The notes under the pieces were generated by a model, which was not told where the DNA came from, searched no databases, and was given only the letters and a program-made list of their open reading frames with translations. From Bryum argenteum (taxonomy: Eukaryota; Streptophyta; Bryopsida; Bryales; Bryaceae), in assembly GCA_037043015.1 (NCBI GenBank), contig CM073321.1, forward strand, positions 15,993,001-16,057,000: DNA of 64,000 nt. Direction: 5' to 3'. Each line of letters opens with the position of its first letter. The stretch's first letter is position 1. Both the position numbers and the translations under genes were made by a program. Below are positions 1 through 11,104 of this stretch, in pieces.

Positions 1-1859
1 CTGACAAGGGAATGTCGGGAATATCTTTTAGTCATAGACTGGAATGCTTTATGACAAAGATGCTCTCGGCTTTAAATAAATCTATAATAAGAGACTCTTT
101 ACAAGAGAAGTGAAGGCCAACAAATCTCCAAGCCAATTCACTCACTTTTTGAGTTATGTTGCCCAATTAGCTTGAATTGGACAAAACATTTAACAATCAA
201 TATAGTGGAGCCAATTTTCTCATTTGTGAAGTCCTTCGGAGTTGATGCCCATCTCTTGAAGGAGAGCCAAGGCCATGGGGCCAATTCTTATTATTAGCTA
301 GAGTCCATGTTTTTTATTTGTACTCATTTATTTTTATACTTCTTTTTTTTGAAATATTCTTTCCTAACACCTTAACAACCACGGCCACCGATTCGGCTTT
401 TACCGTCACGGCCAAAAAATGTTTAATAATCAACTTCAAATGTTATGATCTCGCATCTAGTGATGATCCGACGGTTGAAAATGTCACACTACTACGGATG
501 GTAGTCTACTCAAGATCCTACGGTTGAAAATATATCAAAAAATATTGGACATAGCCCCTTTATGGTGAAACCACCTATTGTTGTGCACTTAAGGAAAATT
601 GAGGGAATCTATATACATGGAGTGAGAAATGAGTGGATTCCTATTTTTCACGGATAGGGAATAAGAAAAGACGAGCTAACCCTATTTATGTGCTTTTTTA
701 AAGCACACACATAATTAGATACAAATTTTAGAAGCAGAAGCCTAAAGGCGGGCACCCTAAATATGTATGCATGAGGTACATACAAGGGAGGTGAGATCTT
801 TATAAAGGCAAGAATCTTGAGTGCCCGCCTTTAGGTAGGTGCCCGCCTTTAGGTGGTTTCACCATAGTGGTGAGTGCTAGTATTGCAAGCTCCCATGGAT
901 TGACATTCATTTCTTGTATCTCCTAAATTTTGTCAAAAATTTATCCATTCTCACTAGGAGATTTTGCCATGTATTGGCCCCCATTCATGGCTTGCCCCCT
1001 AGTGTGTACCCTGAGGTGGCTTTAAATCCTCTCTAATTACATTCCATAAATTTAACTATTCCTTGGTGAGAGTATACTGATGTCTAACATTGGAGAGATC
1101 TAAGTATATATGAAATGCAGGTGAGCATGTGTGAGCATTTACTTTTCATAACTATGGTATTACTGTGTTTGTCAATATTTAGACTTTCTATTTGGACCTT
1201 AACTTTTCCACATTTTATGGTCTATATTATTTGATGTGCATTTGGAAATTAATCCATCGTTGTGTATCTAATTTAGTAGTACTTATTATAAAAAAAACAT
1301 TGTGCTTAAACAATTAATTCTATTATTGGCTATTTTTTGTCTGACACCCTTCAACTAACCTAGGAGTATATTTATAATCTAGTACATATAATTGTAACTA
1401 ATTTGCAAATATACTTTTTTACAAATATACGTTAATTGTAGCATTATTCTTATTGTTTGTATTTGAATAATTACTTATTTCCCTCTTACAAAGGTAATAG
1501 AAATAAGTTTCTATTGTTACTATTTTGCGATCATAAAATAAGAGAAATAAATAAGTAGACAACTAAATTTATGAAAATATCCCACCCTATAAGTTTTTAA
1601 CAAATGGCAATAATGGCATCAACTTCTAAAGTTTTAATCATATTTGATCTTGTACACGTATAGTACATTAGTACTAAGATTTGATGTTAAATAAAATTGA
1701 TTATTCGTATACTTTAATTGATTGATTTGGGAATAGAATATTTTCAAGAGCCATCACTTCTTCATTTACAGTATCTAATGGATAAAATCACTTGTGGATA
1801 GGATTTAAGTTCTTGGTTTAAGATGTATGAATTACTATTGAGGCCTCTAGGGTTTATGG

Positions 1860-1887
1860 TTCAGGGTTTAGGGTTTAGGGTTTAGGG
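1860..1887 (+). repeat. Interstitial telomere-like repeat (TTTAGGG)
   Basis: TTCAGGG is followed by three perfect TTTAGGG units, the usual plant telomere repeat. The matching position in the second unit (about 3757-3767) has only one unit, so the run expanded or shrank after the duplication. Degenerate relatives occur at about 61180-61330. Confidence 0.75.
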
Positions 1888-2607
1888 TCTTGAGGATTTG
1901 GGATAGATTTTATTTTAATCCTAGTTTTTGTGTTGCAAAGCTTTGCAAACACAATTGTGTGTGGAAGTAAAATAATGGATTTGTGTATGTATGGTGTAGT
2001 TCTCAATTATATTTTACATGGATAACAATTGCACTTCTCTACATCACATAGTTATTATGTGCAAAATAATCTATTTTGTATTTATTATTTTTGATTGAGG
2101 ATATTATTGACATGGAATAAATCAAGCGTTTATTGGAAGGAATATATTGGTACAATATTCAACATTCAACATAGGATTTGAGATTCCAGAGTCTTCAATC
2201 GCATAGCCTATTTTTAACCAATATTGAAATAGAGTTACTGTTGTAGGTCATGTGGCTCAAAGTTTAATTCATAGAGCCTCATAGATCGCTAGATTTTAAC
2301 GTATGAGTACTGAAGTAGTATTTGTACGAAACATCTTCGAATTCGTGAAGGTTTATACTTTTATGGAGTACACTTGAAATGGTTATGAACTTAAAATTTA
2401 AACTTTAGATGTATCCGTGAAAAAAGAATATATAGCATTTCAGAAATCAACATAGGATTCCTTTTTTCATTGTGTAGTAATTACTGAGAATCGAGTAACA
2501 AAAATCTTTGAGGAATAAAAAAAGGATCCTATGCGATTTTGTCAAATTTCAGTAATATATTTATTAAAAAAAAATAAAAAAATGTTTTAAAAAATAATTA
2601 ACAAAAA

Positions 2608-2800
2608 AACCCCGGAGCGGCCCGCCAAAGCAGCCGACTATATCGGTCGGCCGTCATCGGTCAAAGCGACCGGCGATCGGTCTGCCGACCGCCCAGGCGT
2701 CGGACGACCAGCCTGGCGACCAGCCCAGCAACAGCCGACCGGCCTGGCGACCGACCAGGTCCCCAGGGTGACCGCTCGGTCGGTCGTTTCGCGTACCCCC
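2608..2800. repeat. GC-rich GGTCGG/CCGACC island 1
   Basis: An abruptly GC-rich tract built from shuffled CGGTCGGC, GCCGACC and GGCGACC words, in AT-rich surroundings. Related islands lie at 4585-4855 and 8343-8600. Open frames across it on both strands are compositional artefacts. It marks the end of tandem unit 1. Confidence 0.7.
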
Positions 2801-2947
2801 TTCCCCCTCCTCCTCTTGCCTCTCCCAAACACTTCCCGTTTGTACAACTTCGATCACTTCCCTGCGTTGCATATTTGCATTTTCAAAATTACTATATTTA
2901 GCCTGTATGGTTCACGTGGCGTCTAAATATGGACAGGGAATGTTCTG

Positions 2948-4920
2948 ACAAGAGAATGTCAGGAATATCTCTTTGACCCAAACCAGAATGTTTTATGACA
3001 AAGATACTCTCGGCTTTAAATAAATCCATAATAAGGGACTCTCTTCAAGGGAGTTAAGGCAAGCAAATCTCCACGCCAATACACTCACTTTTTGAGTTGT
3101 TGTGCACAATTGGCTTGAATCAGAGTAAACATTTAACAATCAAGGAAAGCAAAGGCCATGGGGCCAATTCTTATTATAAGCTAGAGACCATGTTTTTGAT
3201 TGTACACATTAATTTATTTTTGTTAAAATATTCTTTCTTAACCCCTAAAGATCCATGGCCACCAAAGTGGAGGTTTCCTATTTCGGGCAGCTTAGATGAA
3301 GAGGTCAAAAGTAATAATTTTTTATTAAATTTTTACTGGGTGCTCCTTACACTGCAAAGTGCATGTGGTAAAATTTGCATATCCGAATTCCAAATTTACA
3401 ACCTACATCTAGAATATTGAGGTTTGAAGTCCATTCGGGGCTGCTTAAATTTAGTCTTTGTTTGAATTTTTTTTTTAGAAATATGTTCATGAACAATTTA
3501 CTACTTGAGTTCCAATGTGACCCAAGTCAAAATGTTTGTCAATTTCACAAGGGTAGCCTTGAGAGATTACAAAAACAATCTTCCCAATTTCTAGTTATTT
3601 CTGAATTAACTCTTACAACGATTGATTGTTTTGAGAATAGAATATTTTAAAGAGGCATCTCTTCTTCATTTAGAGTATCTCGTGGATAAAATCACTTGTG
3701 GATAGGATTTATGGTTTATGGTTTAGGATGTATAAATTACTCTTTAGGCCTCTACGGTATAGGGTTTAGGGCCTTGGGGATTTGGGATAGATTTCATTTT
3801 AATTCTAGTTTTGGTGTTGCAAAGCTTTGCAAACACCATTGTGTGTGAAAGGGAAATATTGGGCTCGTGTATGTATGGTGTAGTTCTCAATTATATTTTA
3901 AATGGATAACAATTGCAGTAGTGTACATCGCATAGTTATTATGTGTAAAATAATCTATTTTGTATTTATCATTTTTGATGAAGATGTTATTGACATGGAA
4001 TAAATCACAAATTTATTGCAAAGAATATACTGGTACAATATTGAACATTCAACATTCAACATAGGATTTAGGATTATAGAATCTTCAATCTCATAGCCTA
4101 TTTTTTACCAAATGACGCTATTCCAAAATAAGTGTCCTATGTTAAAATGAGGATACTCCAATTGACATTCTCAACCATGCAATATTGGAATAGAGTTACT
4201 GTTGTAGGTCATGTTGCTCAAAGTTTGATTCATAAAGCCAATGGCCAATTAATTTACAAAAGGAAAATAGAGAAGAAAGATACTGATTGGACCCAAATGT
4301 TTGCCTCATGTATGAAACATCTATGAATTTGTGAAGATTTATACTTAAAAGAGTAGACTAGAAATGGTTTTGTTCTCAAAATTTAAAGTGAAAATGTATC
4401 CGTGAATAAAGAATATATAGCATTTCAGAAATCAACATAGGATTCCTTTTTTCATTGTGTAATAATCACTGAAAATTGAATAACAGAAATCTTTGAGGAA
4501 TAAGAAAGGATCCTATGCAATTTTGTAAGATTTCTGTAGTATATTTTATAGACAAAAAGTTTGAAAAAAAAAATTTAAAAAAAAACCCGCAGCGGCCGCC
4601 CAGATCGGTCGACCGGCATCGGTCGGCCGACATGGAGCGGCCAGGATCGGCCGGCCAGATTGGTCGGTCGTCAGCGGTCGGCCGCGATCGGTCGACCGCG
4701 ATCAGTTGGCGCGAACGATCGGCCATGATCGGCCGGCCCCGATCGGTCGACCGGATCGATCGGCCTGGTTCCGTTAGCCGGACCGGCCGGCCAGCATCGG
4801 TCGCGGTCGTGATTGGCCGAGCGACCGGTCCGTGCGGCCGGTCTCTAGGGTTGGGAAAACAAGGGGGTAAAAGGCCCTTGGGGCCTCATTTCCCCACTTC
4901 TTCTCGTATTCATTCACCTC
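2948..4920. repeat. Tandem duplication, unit 2 (non-coding)
   Basis: The diverged second copy of the unit at 1-2947, shortened in the middle and likewise ending in a GGTCGG-rich island. I see no convincing gene. The 107-aa and 91-aa frames at 3097-3650 have no counterpart in unit 1 and no recognisable domain. Confidence 0.7.
4585..4855. repeat. GC-rich GGTCGG island 2
   Basis: Dense ATCGGTCGACCG, CGGTCGGCCG and GGCCGGCC words follow a poly-A stretch, as in island 1. The 143-aa and 86-aa frames here are artefacts of the repeat. With island 3 (8343-8600) it brackets the hAT pseudogene, so the two could be subterminal repeat regions of that element, but I could not find matching terminal inverted repeats. 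Confidence 0.65.
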
Positions 4921-5142
4921 AACTGGGCTGCAACCGTGGGCATTAGCTTCTCGTGTGCTGCATTTGTGGTATGTAAAGATATATGTAATATTTTTAAACA
5001 CATTAAATGTAGTCATGTAGACAATAGAATCTCCAAATGCATTTAGAGTGTAACAACAACGTACTACAGTAAACTATAGCTACAATTTTTATAATAAGTA
5101 TAAGTTCTATGAACCTATACTACATAAAGATGCCAAATTCAA

Positions 5143-8033
5143 CTACTCATCAGGACCAGAGGATTGCTCATACTCGCTATCTCCCTTCACTTCAGCTCCA
5201 CTAGACCCCGTAGGATCATATTCATAATCGCTTGAAACCTCTTCTTTGATCTTGGGTTTATTTTCTGGACATTGTATATTCTCATACTTATGCCAAGTAT
5301 CAAATTCGGGGAGATTAACATGGATCTTTGGTTTTTAGGCGGAACAATTGGAACCGTTCCAAATTTTCGTTTATGCGACTTGGAAGTGCCAAGCATGTGC
5401 TGTAACCCCGTGGCAGTACGAGGAACATTGACATTTTTTGAATACTTGCCCAAAGGTACATCAGAGTCACTAGAGATGCTGCCATATTTGGCTCTTGAAA
5501 GGGATACTAAACTCTTAGAGGATTTCTCCAAAGTTGTCGTAACCCTTGCAGCAGAGGGTTGAAATAAAGCGCGGGGAGTAGCACATTGTAAAGATACTCG
5601 ATCCTTACTACCGGATGCGATATTCTCCGCAACCGGATCAGAGCTCATAGTGCCCGCAGTAGTATTGCACGTAGTGGTCTTCACATCTATTGTCTCCTTT
5701 TCCAACCATAAACCACTAGAGATAACAGGTAGGACGTTATTCGATTTGTCCATGCCGCCTTGTGTCATTAACCGAGCTAACGGTTGCTCATCTTCTAGAT
5801 CATCCGCCGAAACACCATCAGCGATAAAATCACCATTGGCGTCCTGAACATTTGGAGCATCTTCATCATTTGAAGCAGGGAAGAAAGTCATATCATCGTC
5901 TTTACCACCAAATTCAAAAATATCATTGTCATTAGACTCTGATTCATCCTCGACAGCTTCTTCATCGTTTTCATGTACTTGGTCTTCCTCTAAATCCAAG
6001 CTCTCTCTATACCACCGCCCATCGTTACTCAACTTATCATTCGCAAGCAATTTCGAGTTGGAATATATGTAGACCAAGTCATCAGCTCTCCCCGGTAGTA
6101 ATCGATTCCGTTTCTTGTCGTGAACATAAGAGTAGCTACTCGATTGCGTTGTCGCAAGTCGACGAGGACACGGTCTCATAGTATTCGCTTTGCAATTGGA
6201 GAGAGGAGCGTAGCACAAGCACCCTCAAACTCCCACCATGCATGTGGAGCTAGTTTTTGAGTATTAGGCTCCAGCATGTCATGGAATGGTGGACCCCTTA
6301 CTCGAAACGCAAGAAATTCACTCACCACGTCTGCGTAATCCTCCGCGGGACATAACTTTTGTAAAACACGCTTGCAAGCTATTGTAAGATCGAGATCGGC
6401 AGCTAACTCTTGGTCATGTGGTAAATAAGGATTTAAAAGTGCAGCCGCGCCATGTAAATCAGTTGTCATGAGCCGTTTCCGATGGTAAAACTCCTCTTTT
6501 GCGGTGGCCACCTCAAGTGGTTCCAATGAGATTGGCGGTGCATGCAAAGTATGGACATGTCTCTCAACATCACGCATGATATGCCAAGCCTTGCCCGTAC
6601 TAGGAGCCTTGCCGTCGAATTCTCTCAGAAGCGTAGACTACGGGGGCAACCATATCCCGTAATCTTTTGCATTGCTCCCAAAAGTCATCGCTCAACACCA
6701 CCTTCTTGACCTTACGGGAGAATATGAGCTTATCTCTAGCAGATACCGTCTTCTTCGAGGCATAGGCTGTGAACATAGGGTCGACAACAACTTGCTCCAA
6801 TGATTCCTTTACCTCCAACAAGCGATCTATCATTATGAATTGACTAGCAAATCTTGTTTTCCCAGGCATCAGTAGGCTGAATTTCGCCTCGTGTTTACGA
6901 AACACAGCTAGGGGTATTTGTTGCCTCTTGATAAACTTGACCATTCTCTTCGCCATGACCAAAGTATTCGCCATCCATCCAGCCTTTCCCCAATCCTCCA
7001 ACAACAAGTCCATTGCATGTGTCGCACACCCTTGCATGAAAATGTGCGGATATTTCTCAAGGACTATTCTTGAGGCATTGAGCATTACAGAAGCATTGTC
7101 TGTGCATACTTGAACAATGTTCTCTGGTCCAACTTGTTCTATGTACTTCAACATGAGAGTTGACATGTACACCGCTGTTTTTTCTATGCCAGTAGTATCC
7201 ACAGCACCAAGAAAAAGCTCTCCAGCTTGAGTCACGAGCATCGCATTCACCAAAGGGCGACTAGTCACAGATGACCATCCATCCATAGTCAAAGTTCCTC
7301 CAAACTTCCGAAGGCTCTCTGAGAGTCTACTATCTAGTTTCTTTTGTAACTCCGTCTTTACTTCTCCTAACAACCTTGTCCGAATGTCATGGTAAGATGG
7401 TGGAGCATAGGATTTTTGAAATCCAGCAGTCTTCATCACGGCAGCTTTGAACGCATCATTCCGGGCTACTGAGAATGGTATATTTGCTTCGTAAAAAAAT
7501 TTCGCCCAGAGTTTATCCAACTCCCGCCTATCCGCTTCTGCAAAAGTAGCTTCAATTGAAGATTGCTTCGTCTGCTTCATAGATCCAAACATCGGGCGAG
7601 TATCCTTAATTCCCCTCATAAGCATGGAAGAAGCAGAGGTTGACCCTACCAAAAGATTTGTTGAATTCATGGGGGTGCCTAGCGAGGACCCTACACAAGA
7701 GTCACTCCTAGGGGTTTCTGGAATGTCATGTTTTGAAGCACCTGGAACGTCCGTGGATGGAGTGAGAGAACATTCACCAAGAAATACGTCCAATTCTCCG
7801 TTATATGGAGGGAACTCCCCACCACATCTTAAAAATAACTGCCTAATTTCCCTAGGCAGCTTTGGGCAAAGGGCAGAACTCGAATCCCTATGTCCAGGAA
7901 TCTTCTTGTACCCATAATGACTCAGATTCCGACTCTTCTTCTTAGAAACAATTACATGACATAGTGAGCACCATTGTATGACACTCCCAGGACGCTTTGC
8001 CTTCCTTCTCGATGTCTCTAAACCAAGGCTCAT
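5143..8033 (-). pseudogene. hAT-superfamily transposase (DUF659 type), frameshifted
   Basis: Class II hAT transposase. Reading down the minus strand from 8033: a BED-like zinc-finger region (WCSLCHVIV), a Ser-rich linker, then the DUF659/RNase H-like core with LTMDGWSS, TDNAS and GCATHAMDLLLEDWGK. The hAT C-terminal dimerisation region follows (WWEFEGACATLLSPIAKRIL, then SYSYVHDKKRNRL), and then an acidic tail ending DYEYDPTGSSG with a stop at 5143-5145. The coding sequence is broken by single-base frameshifts near 6632 and 5320, and by two more near 6155-6178, where the conserved PCSSSACERNW region is garbled. Domain order and length (about 950 codons) are normal for plant DUF659 hATs. It is a decayed autonomous copy; terminal repeats were not identified. 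Confidence 0.9.
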
Positions 8034-8342
8034 ATGGAGCGGGGCTCATTTTAATAAATAGGACGCCTCAAAGTCATAAACAGTGGTGGGACCGTGACGG
8101 GGAAAGAAATGGCAAGAGTTCCTTACGGAAATCCTCACTTCCGAACTCAATACCTACCAAGCAATGTACACATAAAATGAATTATGCAGCTCAAAGCCCT
8201 TGGAAAGTGTTCGAAATTCGGAAGTGAAATGAGACTCAATGTCTCTTCTCTTATATACCATCCGACTCTGAATATGATCGTTGCAATTTGAAATTGAAAT
8301 GCTCCTAAACCGTTGGATGCTGAAGGGGGCCATCTGGCTACA

Positions 8343-8600
8343 GACGGTCGCTGGAGGCAAGGGCCGGTCGCAGCGGCCGACGGCCGGTCGCCGAGGCCGA
8401 CAACCAGACCGACGACCGGTTGCCCGGGCCGAAGGCCGGACCGGTGGGCCGGCGGCCGGTCGCTAGGGCCGACCGCCGGTCGCCCTCGCCGACGGCCAGT
8501 CGCTCGGGCCGACGGCCGGTCGCCCTCGCCGACGGCCGGCCAGCCGACTGGTCGGTCGGGCCGACGGCGAGCTGGAGAACCGGTCGACGGGGTGGTTTGA
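8343..8600. repeat. GC-rich GGCCGGTCGC island 3
   Basis: Tandem-like CCGACGGCCGGTCGC words with a period near 30. The long open frames on both strands (up to 207 aa on minus) have repetitive translations and are rejected as genes. It lies upstream of the hAT start. The following stretch, 8640-9050, is AT-rich with no feature I can support. Confidence 0.7.
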
Positions 8601-9054
8601 CCAATAAACGCACCCTGATGGTCATTTACCCTTAGTAAAAAGACCAGAATCCCTAAGTCACGGGCGCTGCCTGGACCTTTGCCGGACGTCCGGATGCTGT
8701 GACATCCTTGCAAATAAGTTAGTTGCATCACGGAATTATTTTTTAATTTTTTTAATAAATTTGATTTCATACGTAATTTAATTTAATCATTGGATTTATA
8801 GTTTTCAAATGTATTATAATATTGATAAATAGTGGAAATATAGATACACGCAAGGATAATATGATTAATTTTAATTCCTGAAATAGGTAATTATTAGTTT
8901 ATGGAGTTTGTTGAAACACAAAGATAATTCTAGGAAAGTTTCATTTATACGTTAATCATGTTTTACACGCAGTGATTATAAGTTCTAAATAAAGAATCAA
9001 AAAGTAGAAAATTTAATAATCACACTCAAATTAGCTCAATGAACCAATGGGGCA

Positions 9055-9617
9055 TCCTAGGTTCTGGGGCCCCATACATCAGGGGCAGCGGGCACCCCCG
9101 GGGCAGCCTGGGCAGCAGCCCGACGCCGCCACGTAGCGCAAGGCAGGCCGGGTAGCGACCCCACGCCGCCACCAAGGCTCAGGGCAGCCAGCCGCCCCTT
9201 GGCGCCAGCTTCCCGCCTAGTTTGAACGACTTCCCGCCGGCTCTCAGCCGGCTCCCAGCCAGCTCGCATTGTCAGCCAAGGGCCTTAGCCGGCTCGCTCC
9301 GGCAGCCAGCCCCCAGCCAGCTCGCTCGGCCAGCGTTCCGCTCCGCCAGCGATCCACTTGTTGTTCTTCTCCCTGGCACAGCTTCGCGCTCCGGCCAGCC
9401 TCATGCTGTTCCTCCTCCCCCCCCACTCCCGCGTTGCCATCCTCTTCTGCACCGTTCTGCTCCTGTTTCGTGTGGTTGTTTTTCGAACTTCTTCCCGCAT
9501 TAGCTACAACAGCTCACATTTGCCATGCAGCTGTTGTTACTTCGCTTTGTTTCTCAGCTTGTTTGCTCGATTGCGGTAGGATTTGTTCGTGATCTTCCAG
9601 GCAATCATTCGCATCAG
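9055..9617 (+). other. GC-rich left end and probable 5' exon of DUF7869 element copy 1
   Basis: GC-rich, with GGCAGGCCGGGTAGCGAC near 9145 that is nearly repeated at about 34195-34225 in front of the ParB element. C/T-rich leader sequence follows, ending in a plausible donor TCAG|GTACGC at 9617/9618. The next plausible acceptor is TTATTAG at 11104, giving a first intron of about 1.5 kb. Frames of 60-107 aa here are low-complexity. I read this as the promoter and leader of the element; whether any of it is coding is unknown. Confidence 0.45.
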
Positions 9618-9717
9618 GTACGCCATTACCATACGTATTTGCATTTGCATTCGAACTTGCATTTTGGGACTGCTCCGCGTGGTTCGTTTTTCGTAACTAC
9701 GTTAACAGTGTGCATTT

Positions 9718-10530
9718 AGGTCGATGCCTGTGTATTTAGGTCGCGAAAATAGGAATTTCCAATTTCACGAGCTAAACGCACAGAATTTAGGTCGTTGCTT
9801 GCTAAACGTACAGTGTAGGTCGCTGCGTGCTAAACGCTCAATTTTTTGGACGCTGCCTGCCTAACGCACTATGTAGGTTGCTGCGTGCTAAACGCACAGT
9901 TTTTAGGTCGCTGCCTGCTAAACGCACAGTTTGTACGTCGCTGCCAACTGAACGCAATGGTTAGGTCGCTGCGTGCTAAACACATAATGCTTAGGTCGCT
10001 GCCTGCTAAACGCATAGTGTTCAGGTGGCTGCCTTTAAATAGTCAGTGTTCAGGTCATTGCCTGCTAAACAATCAGTGTTTAGGTCGCTGCCTGCGTAAC
10101 GCACAGTATGTAGGTCGCTGCCTGCTATACGCTCAGTGCTTAGGACTCTCCCAATTGAACGCAGTGTTAGGACGCTTTCTGCTAAACGCACAGTGTTTAG
10201 GTCGCTGCCTGCTAAACGCACAATGTTTAGGTCACTGCCTGCCAAACGCACAGCGTTCAGGTCGCTCCCAACTTAACGGAGTGGTAAGATTCCCTGCTAA
10301 ACGGTCAGTGTTCATGTCGCAGCCTGCTAAACACAGTGTCTAGGTCGCTGCCTATTAAATGCACAACATTTAGGTCGCTGCCTGCTAAACGCACAGTCTT
10401 CAGGTCGCTCCCAGCTACACGCAGTGGTTAGGTTGCTGCCTGCTAAACGCAGAGTGTTTAGATCGCTGCCTGCTTAACGCGAAGTGTTTAGGTCGATGCT
10501 TCCTAAACGCACAGTATTTAGTACGTTACG
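9718..10530 (+). repeat. 30-bp minisatellite in the 5' intron
   Basis: About 27 imperfect units with the core TTTAGGTCGCTGCCTGCT followed by AAACGCACAGTG. Each unit's first 21 bases match the palindrome of the 34.8-35.7 kb array at 15 of 21 positions, with both ends (TTTAG, TCG, GCTAAA) conserved. The 165-aa frame at 9846-10343 is only the translated repeat. Degenerate single motifs continue to about 10820. Confidence 0.85.
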
Positions 10531-10616
10531 AAATGAAGCTAGACGTTCAGCAGTTCGCTTGGGATATTAGCTCGAGTCCTGCTAAGTCTACAGCAGTGTC
10601 ATAATCTGCGTAGGGA

Positions 10617-10637
10617 TTTAGCTCGACTTGAGCTAAA
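10617..10637. repeat. 21-bp palindrome (TTTAGCTCGA arm)
   Basis: One nearly perfect palindrome, with arms TTTAGCTCGA and TTGAGCTAAA around a central C at 10627. A second, poorer copy is centred at 10679. They show that the DUF7869 element carries the same motif family as the ParB element at 34-43 kb. Confidence 0.7.
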
Positions 10638-11104
10638 TGCACGACAACTTCTTTACCATACGCACGGATTTAGCTCGGGTCGAGCTATGTCCACAGTTAG
10701 TTTAGGATTTTCCACTGGGGGTTCAGATTGTTCCTATAACATCTATGTCATATTGATGTCAAATGATTAATTCCTAACTAGTATATTAGGTAGGGAATTA
10801 GGTCCAGTCAAGCTAAATACTACTTCCATATTGTTTAGGTTTTGACTGAGCTTGTTCTAAGGTTTCATGTTTGCGTCTTCTTTTCCACTAATGGTTATTA
10901 GAATCTTTTGCAATGTTGTGTAGCATTTCACGGAGCTTATAATCAGTTTTACTCGAGGTGTGACCGCTCTAAATAGCGACTAGTGCGTCCGATGACGGCT
11001 GGGACAATCAAAGTATTTCTTCAGAGGTATTATAATCTTCACGGCTTTGTTATTCGGCGTTTATGTTGGTTCCGTGTTTAACATAATTTATTTTTGGTTA
11101 TTAG

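Larger units (their letters stand above)
1..2947. repeat. Tandem duplication, unit 1 (non-coding)
   Basis: No gene is recognised here. Bases 1-310 match 2948-3240, and 1735-2600 match 3645-4580, with about 80-90% identity by eye. The two units share the opening CTGACAAGRGAATGTC, the ATGACAAAGAT.CTCTCGGC stretch, and a tail running through GGATCCTATGC into a GC-rich island. Unit 1 carries about 1 kb of AT-rich sequence (about 310-1735) missing from unit 2. The short ORFs are not conserved between units, which argues against coding. Confidence 0.75.

Noticed and set aside
4466..4946. 86-aa and 143-aa ORFs rich in Arg and Ser
   Set aside because: Products of GC island 2 with no domain or conserved counterpart.
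8147..8770. 207-aa Arg/Pro-rich ORF and overlapping frames
   Set aside because: Created by the GC-rich GGCCGGTCGC island; every frame is open there.
9222..9592. Several 70-107 aa Ala/Pro/Ser-rich ORFs
   Set aside because: GC- and CT-rich leader composition opens all frames; no domain and no agreement with the 34.3-34.6 kb leader.
9846..10343. 165-aa ORF with repeated GRCLLNAQ motif
   Set aside because: Direct translation of the 30-bp minisatellite, inside a probable intron.
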